Source: Brevundimonas intermedia
GTDB taxonomy: Bacteria; Pseudomonadota; Alphaproteobacteria; Caulobacterales; Caulobacteraceae
Length of the DNA stretch: 64,000 nt
Direction: 5' to 3'
Assembly: GCF_027922165.1 (NCBI RefSeq)
Contig: NZ_BSFD01000006.1
Span: forward strand, 1-64,000
The first letter of the stretch is position 1, and each line of letters opens with the position of its first letter. Positions 34,341-43,128 of the stretch are shown one piece after another. Under the pieces are notes generated by a model. That model did no database searches and was not told the origin of the DNA. It worked only from the letters and a program-made list of their open reading frames with translations. Position numbers and translations under genes: made by a program.

Positions 34341-35227
34341 CCGACGTCACCGCAGACATGGCGGCACGGGGCGGCGTCGCCCCGGGAACCGTGCCCTCGG
34401 CCCCGACCAAGTCGCTGTCCTCGACCCTGTTCGACCTCCTGCTTTGGGGGGGTCTGGCGATCATACTGATCGCCAGCTTCGGCAAAGTCGACATGCAGAA
34501 TTTCGGCCGGCTGTTCTCGGGCTCGTCGAACATCTCGACCTATGGCGCGGATCTGCTGCGGCCCGACTGGGCGGCCATCTTCCCGCCCGGCGACTTCTGG
34601 ACCTCCTTCACCCACATATTCACCCAGCCGACGACCAGTCTGGCCGGCCAGATGTGGCTGACGGTGCAGATCGCCCTGTGGGGCACCTTCCTGGCCGTCT
34701 TCCTGGCCCTGCCGCTCAGCCTGATGGCGTCGCGCAACATCGCGCCGGGCTGGATGGTCTTCATCGTGCGCCGGTTTATGGACCTGCTGCGGTCGATCCC
34801 CGACCTGGTCATCGCCACCCTGTTCATCGTCGCCGTCGGCCTGGGCCCGCTGGCCGGGGTGCTCGCCCTGGCGCTCAACACCGGCGGGGTGCTGGCCAAA
34901 CTGTTCTCGGAAGCGGTCGAGTCGATCGACAAGGGACCGGTCGAGGGCGTGCGCGCCACGGGCGCCGGCAAGCTGCACGAGATCGTCTGGGGCGTCTTCC
35001 CCCAGGTCGCGCCGCTGTGGACCTCGTTCGCCCTGTACCGGTTCGAATCGAACAGCCGCGCGGCCACCGTGCTGGGCCTGATCGGCGCGGGCGGCATCGG
35101 CCAGACCCTGTTCGAAAGCATCCAGGCCTTCGACTATAGCCGCGTCGCCGCCATCGCCATTGTCATCGTGGTGGCCGTGACCTTGATCGACACCCTGTCC
35201 CAGGTCATGCGCAAACGCCTGCTGTAA
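34337..35227 (+). CDS. phnE: Phosphonate/phosphate ABC transporter permease
   Basis: The protein of 296 residues is an inner membrane permease with about six helices. The cytoplasmic EAA loop, which contacts the ATPase, reads ESIDKGPVEGVRATGAGKLHEIVWGVFPQ. The family is PhnE. It starts with TTG overlapping the phnD stop. A single permease gene serves this transporter; many PhnCDE operons have two. Confidence 0.92.
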   Translation: MTDVTADMAARGGVAPGTVPSAPTKSLSSTLFDLLLWGGLAIILIASFGKVDMQNFGRLFSGSSNISTYGADLLRPDWAAIFPPGDFWTSFTHIFTQPTTSLAGQMWLTVQIALWGTFLAVFLALPLSLMASRNIAPGWMVFIVRRFMDLLRSIPDLVIATLFIVAVGLGPLAGVLALALNTGGVLAKLFSEAVESIDKGPVEGVRATGAGKLHEIVWGVFPQVAPLWTSFALYRFESNSRAATVLGLIGAGGIGQTLFESIQAFDYSRVAAIAIVIVVAVTLIDTLSQVMRKRLL

Positions 35228-35323
35228 CGGTTTCGCCCCCTGTCTCGCTGCCGGGACGCGGGAAAAACCTTCACAATCGTCTGGTCTAAACGTCGTGAAA
35301 TCGATGCTCAGGGAGAGCGCAGA

Positions 35324-36394
35324 ATGATCCGCACACTGAAACTGACAACGGCGGCAGCCGCGCTTCTGGCCCTGGCGGCCTGCGGCGACGGCGGCTCCGG
35401 CGGCGGGTCCTCGGGCGCTCGTTCGGGCATCTGGTCGGCCGGTTCGTCCACCGTCTTCCCCTTCGCCACGCGTGTGGCCGAGAATTTCGCCCGTACCTCG
35501 GGCGGTTCGGCGCCGCGCGTCGAATCCCTGGGCACCGGCGGCGGCATCCAGGCCTTCTGCCAGGGCGTCGGCCCGACCACGCCGGACATTGCCAACGCCT
35601 CGCGCCAGATGAAGGCGTCCGAGTTCGACCTGTGCGCCAAGAACGGCGTGACTGAAATCGTCGAGATCAAGATCGGCTTCGACGGCATCGTCATCGCCAC
35701 GGCGCGCAACGGCAACAGCTTCAACTTCGAGCTGAACGACATCTACGAAGGCCTGGCCAAGGAAGTCCCCGGACCGAACGGCGCCTTCATCGCCAATCCC
35801 GCGACGACCTGGAATCAGGTCAACGCCGGCCTGCCGAACCAACGCATCCAGGTCTATGGCCCGCCGCCCACTTCGGGCACGCGCGACGCCTTCCTGGAGC
35901 TGGGCATGACGCCAGGCGCGAAGCTGGTGCCCGCCGCCGCCGCCGTGGAAAAGGCCGACAAGGACCGGTTCGAGGCCCTGGCCCACACCCTGCGTGAAGA
36001 CGGCGCCTGGATCGACTCGGGCGAAAATGACAACGCCATCGTCCAGACCCTGACCCGCACCCCCGGCTCCCTGGGCGTGTTCGGCTATTCCTTCCTGGAA
36101 CAGAACCTGGACACGGTGAAGCCCGAGACCATCGACGGCGTCACGCCCAATGCGGACACCATCGCCAGCGGCGAATACCCGCTGTCGCGCAGCCTCTACA
36201 TCTATGTGAAGAAGGCCCATGTCGGGGTGATCCCCGGCCTTCAGCAGTTCGTGCAGGAATTCCTGTCCGAAGGTTCGGCCGGCAAAGGCGGCTATCTGGC
36301 CGATCGCGGCCTGATCCCGCTGCCGGAAGATCAACTCGTCGCTCAACGCGCCATCGTTTCAGCGATGACGCCGATGCAACGGCCCGCCAAGTAA
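35324..36394 (+). CDS. pstS: PstS-family phosphate-binding lipoprotein
   Basis: The protein of 356 residues has a lipobox (LAAC), a Gly/Ser-rich linker, and the PBP-like phosphate fold: AGSSTVFPFA, GTGGGIQAFCQG, NASRQMK, and GPPPTSGTRDAF for the phosphate-coordinating loops. pstCAB are not adjacent, as in Caulobacter where pstS also stands apart. GGGAGAG lies 7 nt before the ATG. Together with phnCDE it makes this segment a phosphate-acquisition island. It ends 86 nt before galU. Confidence 0.9.
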   Translation: MIRTLKLTTAAAALLALAACGDGGSGGGSSGARSGIWSAGSSTVFPFATRVAENFARTSGGSAPRVESLGTGGGIQAFCQGVGPTTPDIANASRQMKASEFDLCAKNGVTEIVEIKIGFDGIVIATARNGNSFNFELNDIYEGLAKEVPGPNGAFIANPATTWNQVNAGLPNQRIQVYGPPPTSGTRDAFLELGMTPGAKLVPAAAAVEKADKDRFEALAHTLREDGAWIDSGENDNAIVQTLTRTPGSLGVFGYSFLEQNLDTVKPETIDGVTPNADTIASGEYPLSRSLYIYVKKAHVGVIPGLQQFVQEFLSEGSAGKGGYLADRGLIPLPEDQLVAQRAIVSAMTPMQRPAK

Positions 36395-36480
36395 CGACGC
36401 TCTCCCTGAAAGCTACCCGCCCCTTTCCTCAGCCGGTCCGTCGGCTATGATGGGGGCGGGATAGCAATCAGGAAAACCCT

Positions 36481-37359
36481 ATGACTTCTCAGCCCGCGCG
36501 TCTGCGCAAGGCCGTGCTGCCTGTCGCCGGTCTCGGCACCCGTGTCCTCCCCGGCACGAAGACCACGCCGAAGGAACTGCTGAACGTCGTCGATCGGCCG
36601 ATCCTTTCGTATATCGTCGAAGAGGCCCGCGAGGCCGGGATCGAGCATATCGTCTTCGTCACCGGCCGCTCCAAAGGTGCGATCGAGGACTATTTCGATC
36701 ACCAGATCGAGCTGGAAAGCCAGCTGGAAGCCAAGGGCAAGACCGAGATCCTGGACCAGCTGCGGGCCGAACTGCCGAACGCCGGCGAGATGAGCTTCAC
36801 CCGCCAGATGTCGCCCAAGGGCCTGGGCCACGCCGTCTGGTGCGCCCGCGACATCATCGGACATGAACCCTTCGCCGTCCTGCTGCCCGATGTCATCGTC
36901 GACAGCCGGCCGGGCGCGCTGAAGCAGCTGATCGACGCCTATAACGAGGTCGGCGGCAATCTGATCGGCGTCGAGGCCGTGCCCGAGAGCGAAACCCACA
37001 AATACGGCATCGTCGATCCGGCCAGCCGTGAGGGCCGCCGCATCACCATGAAGGGGATGATCGAAAAGCCGGCCAAGGGCACGGCGCCGTCGAACCTGTC
37101 GATCTCGGGCCGCTATATCCTGCAGCCGGAAATCTTCGACCTGCTGGCCACCCAGGAACGCGGCGCCGGCAACGAGATTCAGCTGACCGACGCCATGGCC
37201 CGCCTGATGGCCGACCAGTTGTTCACCGCCGTCGAATACGAAGGCGTGACCCATGACTGCGGCGACAAGATCGGCCTGCTGAAAGCCAATGTCGCCCTGG
37301 CCCTGAAACGCCCCGACCTGGGCGAGGCCGCCCGCGCGGCGGTGACGGCCTTGCTGTAA
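36481..37359 (+). CDS. galU: UTP-glucose-1-phosphate uridylyltransferase
   Basis: GalU makes UDP-glucose for polysaccharide, glycolipid and (via SqdB) UDP-sulfoquinovose synthesis. The 292-residue protein has the nucleotidyltransferase motif VLPVAGLGTRVLPGTKTTPKEL, the substrate-binding EKP in MIEKPAKG, and the typical length. Its product is the substrate of the SqdB-like enzyme at 27487, though they are in different operons. Confidence 0.96.
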   Translation: MTSQPARLRKAVLPVAGLGTRVLPGTKTTPKELLNVVDRPILSYIVEEAREAGIEHIVFVTGRSKGAIEDYFDHQIELESQLEAKGKTEILDQLRAELPNAGEMSFTRQMSPKGLGHAVWCARDIIGHEPFAVLLPDVIVDSRPGALKQLIDAYNEVGGNLIGVEAVPESETHKYGIVDPASREGRRITMKGMIEKPAKGTAPSNLSISGRYILQPEIFDLLATQERGAGNEIQLTDAMARLMADQLFTAVEYEGVTHDCGDKIGLLKANVALALKRPDLGEAARAAVTALL

Positions 37360-37371
37360 ACACGGCGACTT

Positions 37372-37529
37372 TTCTCCCTCCCCCTGCGGGGGAGGGGCGT
37401 CGCGTCAGCGACGGGGCGGGGGCGGCAAGGCGATGTCGCACGGATCTTATGTCGGTGATGCTTCACCCGGCCCTTCCCACCCGGCTTCGGCTACGCCTTC
37501 GCCCCCCTCCCCCGCAGGGGGAGGGAGAA
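37372..37529. repeat. 158-bp intergenic element with 26-bp perfect inverted ends
   Basis: The outer arms (37372-37397 and 37504-37529) are perfect inverted repeats of 26 nt, each a C-rich palindrome around CCCTGCGGG. The middle contains no reading frame of note. It fills most of the galU-fabI gap. The CTCCCCC/GGGGGAG core is shared with 7523-7541. It is likely a REP/BIME-like or miniature mobile element. Confidence 0.88.
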
Positions 37530-37589
37530 GACGTTGAGCCGATGGCCCGCCCCTGCTAACCCTCCGCGCAAATCATCAGGAGACGAACC

Positions 37590-38411
37590 ATGGCCACTTC
37601 CGAAGGCTGGGACATGCCGACCGGCGACCTCATGAAGGGCAAGAAGGGCCTGATCATGGGCGTGGCCAATTCCAGCTCCATCGCCTGGGGCATCGCCTCG
37701 CAACTGGCGGCCCAAGGCGCGGAACTGGCCTTCACCTATCTGGGCGAAAGCCTGGAGCGTCGCGTGCGCCCGTTGGCCGAAAGCGTCGGCGCCAAGCTGC
37801 TGATCCAGGCCGACGTCACCGACGACGCCTCGATGGACGCCGCCTTCGCCGAACTGGAAAAGACCTTCGGCACGATCGACTTCGTCGTCCACTCGGTGGC
37901 CTTCGCCAACAAGGACGAGCTGAAGGGCTCCTTCGTCGACAACACCACGCGCGACAGCTTCCTGCTGGCCATGAACATCTCGGCCTTCAGCTTCGTGGAC
38001 GTGTCCAAACGAGCCGCCAAGCTGATGCCGAACGGCGGCAGCCTGATCACCCTGACCTATCTGGGGTCGGAGCGGGTCATTCCGAACTACAACACCATGG
38101 GCGTGGCCAAGGCGGCGCTGGAGGCGGCGACCCGCTATATCGCCCGCGACCTGGGGCCCAAGAACATCCGCGTCAACGCCATCTCGGCCGGGGCCATGCG
38201 CACCCTGTCGCTGGCCGGCATCTCGGGCGGGCGCGGCCTGCATTCCAAGAGCGCCCAGTTCTCGCTGATCAAGGAAGAGACCTCGATGGAGGGCGTCGCC
38301 GGCGCCGCCCTGTGGCTGTGCTCGGACCTGGGTCGTTCGACCACGGGCGAGGTCGTCCACGTCGATGCGGGCTTCCACGCCGTGGGCCTGCCGGACGACA
38401 TGGAGAGCTGA
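37590..38411 (+). CDS. fabI: Enoyl-[acyl-carrier-protein] reductase (NADH), FabI
   Basis: FabI does the last reduction of each fatty acid elongation cycle and is the triclosan target. The 273-residue protein has the start motif GLIMGVANSSSIAWGIA, the catalytic pair Tyr and Lys in PNYNTMGVAK (spacing 7), and the typical TYLGSERV. The C-terminus (GLPDDMES) is that of proteobacterial FabI. GGAG lies 9 nt upstream. The transcript is probably ended by the hairpin at 38444-38473. Confidence 0.95.
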   Translation: MATSEGWDMPTGDLMKGKKGLIMGVANSSSIAWGIASQLAAQGAELAFTYLGESLERRVRPLAESVGAKLLIQADVTDDASMDAAFAELEKTFGTIDFVVHSVAFANKDELKGSFVDNTTRDSFLLAMNISAFSFVDVSKRAAKLMPNGGSLITLTYLGSERVIPNYNTMGVAKAALEAATRYIARDLGPKNIRVNAISAGAMRTLSLAGISGGRGLHSKSAQFSLIKEETSMEGVAGAALWLCSDLGRSTTGEVVHVDAGFHAVGLPDDMES

Positions 38412-38443
38412 TCCCGCTCTTCCGCCGCTTACGGCGACGGTTT

Positions 38444-38473
38444 AAGGCCGGGGCATGACTGCCCCGGCCTTTT
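38444..38473 (+). terminator. Terminator-like hairpin at the start of the BenE gene
   Basis: AAGGCCGGGGCA (38444-38455) and TGCCCCGGCCTT (38460-38471) form a perfect 12-bp stem with loop TGAC and TTTT (38470-38473). This is a standard rho-independent terminator for fabI. It overlaps a possible ATG at 38455, which argues for the start at 38476. Confidence 0.85.
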
Positions 38474-38475
38474 CC

Positions 38476-39636
38476 ATGCGCGCCCCACCTGCCTCCGCCT
38501 TTTCATCGGCCGCCGTCGCCACGGCGATCGGCTTCGGCGGGACGGTGGCCCTGGTGGTTCAGGCGGGGCAGGCCCTGGGCGCGGACGCCGGGCAGATCGG
38601 CTCCATGGTCACGGCCCTTTGCCTGGCCATCGGCGTTCCGGGCGCCCTGCTGAGCTGGCGGCTGAAGATCCCTGTGGTCCTGGCCTGGTCGACGCCGGGC
38701 GCGGCCCTGCTGGCCGCTTCGACGCTGGGGCTGTCGTGGCAGACGGCGGTCGGCGCCTTCGTCTTTGCCGCCCTGCTGATGATCCTGACCGGCCTGATCC
38801 CGGCGCTGGGGCGACTGGCGGGGCGGATCCCGTCGGCGGTAGCCTCGGCCATGCTGGCGGGCGTGCTGCTGCCCTTCGTGATGCGACTGTTCAAGGTCGT
38901 GCCGGACGACGGGGTTCTGGTCGTGGGCCTGATCGCGGTCTTTCTGGTCTTTCGGCGGCTCTGGCCGACCTGGGCCCTGCCCGCCGTGCTGGCGGCGGCC
39001 TTTGCGGTTCTGGCGGTGCGCGGCCAGCTGGCCCTGCCCGCGGGGACCGGCCTGTTCGGCCACCTGGGGCCCGTGGTTCCCGCCTTCGACTGGAAGGCGG
39101 CGGTCAGCCTGGGCTTCCCCCTGTTCCTGGTGACCCTGGCGGCGCAGAACCTGCCGGGTCTGGTGGTGCTGCAGAGCGCCGGCTATCCGCCCCCCGCCAA
39201 CCGGCTGATCCTGGCGACCGGGATCGCCAGCCTGGTCGCCGCGCCGTTCGGCGCGCACGGGGTCAATCTGGCCGCCATTACGGCGGCGATCTGCACCGGC
39301 CCCGACGCCCATCCGGATGCAGGCCAGCGCTGGGTGGTGGGGGTGATCTACGGCGGCTTCTATCTGATCACGGCCCTGTTCGCCGCGCCGCTGGCGGGCC
39401 TGTTCATCGCCATGCCCCCGGCTGTGCTGGCGGCCGTAACGGGCCTGGCCCTGATCGCCCCCCTGACCGGCGCCTTACAGAGCCTGACGGCCGATGCGCC
39501 ATCGCGCGAGGCCGCCGTCCTGACCTTTGCGGCGACGGCCTCGGGCCTGGCCCTGTTCGGGGTGGGATCGGCCTTCTGGGGCCTGGTGGTCGGCTTCGCG
39601 GCCCTGGGCGCGGGCCGCTTCCTCCGGCGCGGTTAG
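38476..39636 (+). CDS. BenE family benzoate/H+ symporter
   Basis: The protein of 386 residues is hydrophobic with 10-12 membrane helices and belongs to the BenE family. Visible family segments are GGTVALVVQAGQALGA, VVLAWSTPGAALLA, and the later LPGLVVLQSAGYPPPANRLI with GAHGVNLAAITAAICTG. It would take up an aromatic acid or another carboxylate with protons. An ATG at 38455 lies inside a strong hairpin, so the downstream ATG is preferred. No benzoate-degradation genes are nearby. Confidence 0.88.
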   Translation: MRAPPASAFSSAAVATAIGFGGTVALVVQAGQALGADAGQIGSMVTALCLAIGVPGALLSWRLKIPVVLAWSTPGAALLAASTLGLSWQTAVGAFVFAALLMILTGLIPALGRLAGRIPSAVASAMLAGVLLPFVMRLFKVVPDDGVLVVGLIAVFLVFRRLWPTWALPAVLAAAFAVLAVRGQLALPAGTGLFGHLGPVVPAFDWKAAVSLGFPLFLVTLAAQNLPGLVVLQSAGYPPPANRLILATGIASLVAAPFGAHGVNLAAITAAICTGPDAHPDAGQRWVVGVIYGGFYLITALFAAPLAGLFIAMPPAVLAAVTGLALIAPLTGALQSLTADAPSREAAVLTFAATASGLALFGVGSAFWGLVVGFAALGAGRFLRRG

Positions 39637-40334
39637 TCCCGCGCCGGAATGTTCAGGCCGCGCTGAACGGCCGGACGGGCCAGGCCGCGTTCCAGCCAGG
39701 CGGCGACGCGGGGGAAGTCCGCAAAGCCGACAATCTCGCCCGCCTCGTAGAAGCCGATCAGATTGCGGACCCAGCCCAGGGTGGCGACGTCGGCGATGGA
39801 GTAATCCCCTACGATCCAGTCCCGGTCTTCAAGACGCGTCTCCAGCACGCCCAGCAGGCGGCGGCTTTCGGCGACGTAGCGGTCACGCGGACGCTTGTCC
39901 TCGTAGTCCTTGCCCGCAAACTTGTGGAAGAAGCCCAACTGGCCGAACATCGGGCCGATCGCGCCCATCTGGAACATGACCCACTGGATGGTCTCGTACC
40001 GGGTCGCAGGATCGGCGGAGAGCAGTTTGCCCGTCTTCTCCGCCAGATAGATCAGGATGGCGCCGGATTCGAACAGGGCCAGCGGCTGTCCGCCGGGGCC
40101 GTCCGGATCCAGGATCGCCGGGATCTTGCCGTTGGGATTCAGCGACAGATATTCCGGCCCCCAGGTCTCATTGGCCATGATGTCGATCAGGTGCGGCTCA
40201 TAGGCCAGGCCGATCTCCTCCAGCATGATCGAGACCTTCACGCCGTTGGGCGTCGGCAGGGAATACAGCTGGAGCCGGTCGGGATGCTGGGCCGGCCAGC
40301 GGCGGGTGATCGGGAAGTCGGTCAGGGCGGTCAT
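39633..40334 (-). CDS. Glutathione S-transferase family protein (YfcG-like)
   Basis: The protein of 233 residues has an N-terminal thioredoxin-like domain with SLPTPNGVKVSIMLEE, the glutathione-binding LNPNGKIPAI and ESGAILIYLAEK, and a C-terminal helical domain. The early asparagine/threonine site and these motifs are those of the YfcG (Nu-class) disulfide reductase group. It converges on the BenE gene with 4-nt overlap. It is probably cytosolic. Confidence 0.9.
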   Translation of the reverse strand: MTALTDFPITRRWPAQHPDRLQLYSLPTPNGVKVSIMLEEIGLAYEPHLIDIMANETWGPEYLSLNPNGKIPAILDPDGPGGQPLALFESGAILIYLAEKTGKLLSADPATRYETIQWVMFQMGAIGPMFGQLGFFHKFAGKDYEDKRPRDRYVAESRRLLGVLETRLEDRDWIVGDYSIADVATLGWVRNLIGFYEAGEIVGFADFPRVAAWLERGLARPAVQRGLNIPARD

Positions 40335-40416
40335 GGGTCAGCCTCGGCTTTGCGATAGGCCCTATGTCGGAGCTGACTTCCCGATCCGCAACACCCACAG
40401 GAGCGGTGAGACGCCT

Positions 40417-40944
40417 TTAGTCCGGCTCGCGCTCACCCACCTCGGTCGGCGGTACGGCCAGAAGCCAGCCGTCGGCCAGGTGCAGCTCGGGCGTCGCTTC
40501 CTTGGTGAAGGGCAGGTACCAGGTCGGGCCGCCGGTGGCGGGGGCGATTTCCAGCATGTCGTCGGCGCCGAAGTTCTGGACCGACTTGACCGTGCCCATG
40601 ACCGCGCCCGCCGTGTCGCGGACCTCGACCCCGATCAGGTCGGCGAGATAGAATTCATCCTCCTCCGGCTCTGGGAAGCGGTCGCGGGGCACGTAGAGTT
40701 TCAGGCCGCGCAGGGCGTCGGCTTCCTCTTTCGTCGCGATCTCCTTGGCCCGTCCGACGACGCCGTTCTTATCGGGCCGCGTCGAGGTCAGGGTCAGGGC
40801 CACGGTCCCATCGGCGCGCAGCAGCGGGCCATAGGCGGTCAGGGCCAGGGGATCGGCGGTGAAGGCGGTCACCCGCACCTCGCCCCGCACCCCGAAACCG
40901 CCGCCGATCTGGCCGACGAGGATCAATCTGCTGTCCGTGGTCAT
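40417..40944 (-). CDS. rimM: Ribosome maturation factor RimM
   Basis: RimM assists 16S processing at the 30S head, binding S19. The 175-residue protein has the start signature LVGQIGGGFGVRGEVRV and the conserved PRC-barrel half with EFYLADLIGVEV and YLPFTKEATPELHL. It follows rpsP at 69 nt but with a strong intrinsic terminator between. trmD and rplS, its usual companions, are missing here. Confidence 0.93.
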   Translation of the reverse strand: MTTDSRLILVGQIGGGFGVRGEVRVTAFTADPLALTAYGPLLRADGTVALTLTSTRPDKNGVVGRAKEIATKEEADALRGLKLYVPRDRFPEPEEDEFYLADLIGVEVRDTAGAVMGTVKSVQNFGADDMLEIAPATGGPTWYLPFTKEATPELHLADGWLLAVPPTEVGEREPD

Positions 40945-40962
40945 GGTCGTCCTTAGCGCATG

Positions 40963-40991
40963 AAAAAGGCGGCGTCGAAGGACGCCGCCTT
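40963..40991 (-). terminator. Intrinsic terminator between rpsP and rimM
   Basis: An 11-bp stem (40966-40976 with 40981-40991, loop GAAG) has a run of five A on its plus-strand left side, which is a T-run on the minus strand. It would stop transcription after rpsP, leaving only read-through for rimM unless rimM has its own start. Confidence 0.88.
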
Positions 40992-41013
40992 GATCGTGTC
41001 GAGACCGAGAGCC

Positions 41014-41556
41014 TTAGGCTTCGGTCTTTTCTTCGGTTGCTTCTTCAGCAGCCGGAGCTTCTTCAGCAACAGCTTCAGCGGCGGGCGCTTCTTCGGCCGG
41101 GGCTTCCTCGACAGCCGGAGCAGCAGCAGCGGCGGCGGCTTCTTCCTTGGCGCGAGCGGCGGCTTCAGCGGCCTCAACCTTGGCGGCGGCTTCGGCTTCC
41201 AGGCGGTCGGCTTCGCGCTGGGCGCGTTCGGCGGCGCGCTCTTGCGCCTTCTTGCCGGGAGCGCCCTTGTTCGGGTTGTTGGACTGGGTCCACTTCACCT
41301 TGGCGCCCAGGGTCTCGTCCTGCGACAGGAAGCGAGCGACGCGGTCGGTCGGCTGGGCGCCCTTGCCGAGCCATTCGGCGATACGCTCGACCTTCAGGGC
41401 GACGCGCGGCTGAGCGCCGTCCTTGGGCAGCATCGGGTTGTAGCTGCCGACCTTCTCTATGAACTTGCCGTCGCGGGGCGAGTGCGAGTCGGCGATGACG
41501 ATGTGGTAGTAGGGGCGCTTCTTGGCGCCGCCGCGGGCCAGACGAATCTTCAGCAT
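41014..41556 (-). CDS. rpsP: 30S ribosomal protein S16 with long acidic tail
   Basis: The first 80 or so residues are a standard S16 ([41 protein letters not shown], then [23 protein letters not shown]). The next 100 residues are an Ala/Glu-rich charged tail, absent from E. coli S16 (82 residues) but common in Caulobacterales. It is the second gene of an ffh-rpsP pair (25 nt gap). Confidence 0.95.
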   Translation of the reverse strand: MLKIRLARGGAKKRPYYHIVIADSHSPRDGKFIEKVGSYNPMLPKDGAQPRVALKVERIAEWLGKGAQPTDRVARFLSQDETLGAKVKWTQSNNPNKGAPGKKAQERAAERAQREADRLEAEAAAKVEAAEAAARAKEEAAAAAAAPAVEEAPAEEAPAAEAVAEEAPAAEEATEEKTEA

Positions 41557-41580
41557 TGTCAGTCTCTTTCTAGGAAATCG

Positions 41581-43128
41581 TTATTTCTTGGGAGGGAAGC
41601 CCGGAAGGCCCGGCAGGCCGCCCGGAAGTTGTCCGCCGCCCAGGCCCGCGAGGCGGTCCTGAATGGCTTTCAGTTCGTCGGCGCTGGGTTCCGGCGTCTT
41701 GCCGCCGCCCAGGGCCTTCAATCGGTTCAGATCGGGGCCGCCGCCCATGCCCGGCATGCCGGGGATGCCGCCGCCGCCGCCGAGGCCGCCCAGCATGGCG
41801 GCCATCTGCTGCATCTTCTTGGGTCCGCCGCGCGCCATCTGTTTGACCACGTCGGCCATCTGGCGGTGCTGTTTCAGAACCCGGTTAACGTCCTGCACAT
41901 CGACGCCGGCGCCGGCGGCGATCCGCTTCTTGCGGCTGGCGTTCAGCAGGTCGGGCTTCTTGCGCTCGGCCTTGGTCATCGAGGAGATGATGGCTTCCTG
42001 GCGCAGGATCATGCGGTCATCGACGCCGCTCTCGGCCATCTGCGACTTCATCTTGGCCACGCCGGGCAGCATGCCCATAATGCCCTGAAGCCCGCCCATC
42101 CGCTTCATCTGCTGAAGCTGACCGGCCAGGTCGTCCAGGTCGAACTGGCCCTTGGCCAACTTCCTGGCCATCTTCTCGGCCTTGGCCTGGTCCAGGTCCT
42201 GGCTGGCCTTCTCGACCAGGGCGACGATATCGCCCTGGCCCAGGATGCGGCCGGCGACGCGGCGGGCGTCGAACACGTCCAGGGCGTCGACCTTTTCGCC
42301 AGCGCCCAGATATTTGATCGGCAGGCCAGTGACCGCCCGCATCGACAGCATGGCGCCGCCGCGACCGTCGCCGTCGGCGCGGGTCAGGACCAGGCCGGTC
42401 AGGGGCAGGCGGGCGTGGAAGGCGGCGGCGGTGCGGACGGCGTCCTGGCCGGTCAGGCTGTCGGCGACCAGCAGGGTCTCGACGGGCTTGGAGATCTCGG
42501 CGACCTCGGCCACCTCGTTCATCAGCCCTTCGTCCAGGGTGATACGGCCGGCGGTGTCGAGGATCAGGACGTCGAAGCCCTGAAGCTTGGCCGACTGCAG
42601 CGCCCGGCGCGTGATCTGGACGGCGCTTTCGCCCGCCACGATGGGCAGGACGGCGACGTCGATCTGTTTGCCCAGCTGGGCAAGCTGTTCCATCGCGGCC
42701 GGACGACGCGTGTCCAGCGAGGCCATCATGACCTTCTTGCGATCGAACTTCGTCAGGCGCAGCGCCAGCTTGGCCGAGGTCGTGGTCTTGCCGGAGCCCT
42801 GGAGGCCGGCCATCAGCACCACGGCAGGCGGGGTGGCGTTGGTGTTGAGCGGGACGGGCTCCTCGCCGCCCAGCATCTCGATCAGGCCGTCATAGACGAT
42901 CTTGACCACCTGGTCGGCGGGGCGGACCGAACGGATGACCTCTTCACCGGTGGCGCGTTCGGTGGCGAAGGCGATGAATTCCTTGACGACCGGCAGGGCG
43001 ACGTCGGCCTCGAGCAGGGCCACGCGCACTTCGCGCATCGCCTCGGCGACATCCTTTTCGGACAGGGCGCCGCGGCCGGTGATCCGGTCGAAGACGCCTG
43101 TCAGCCGCTCGTTCAGAGCCTCGAACAT
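41581..43128 (-). CDS. ffh: Signal recognition particle protein Ffh
   Basis: Ffh targets nascent membrane proteins to the translocon through FtsY and 4.5S RNA. The 515-residue protein has the N domain, the GTPase core (G1 GLQGSGKTTT near residue 107, DTAGR, TRADGDGRGG) and the methionine-rich M domain. The tail after about residue 455 is unusually glycine/proline-rich. A structured leader of about 300 nt lies upstream. Confidence 0.96.
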   Translation of the reverse strand: MFEALNERLTGVFDRITGRGALSEKDVAEAMREVRVALLEADVALPVVKEFIAFATERATGEEVIRSVRPADQVVKIVYDGLIEMLGGEEPVPLNTNATPPAVVLMAGLQGSGKTTTSAKLALRLTKFDRKKVMMASLDTRRPAAMEQLAQLGKQIDVAVLPIVAGESAVQITRRALQSAKLQGFDVLILDTAGRITLDEGLMNEVAEVAEISKPVETLLVADSLTGQDAVRTAAAFHARLPLTGLVLTRADGDGRGGAMLSMRAVTGLPIKYLGAGEKVDALDVFDARRVAGRILGQGDIVALVEKASQDLDQAKAEKMARKLAKGQFDLDDLAGQLQQMKRMGGLQGIMGMLPGVAKMKSQMAESGVDDRMILRQEAIISSMTKAERKKPDLLNASRKKRIAAGAGVDVQDVNRVLKQHRQMADVVKQMARGGPKKMQQMAAMLGGLGGGGGIPGMPGMGGGPDLNRLKALGGGKTPEPSADELKAIQDRLAGLGGGQLPGGLPGLPGFPPKK

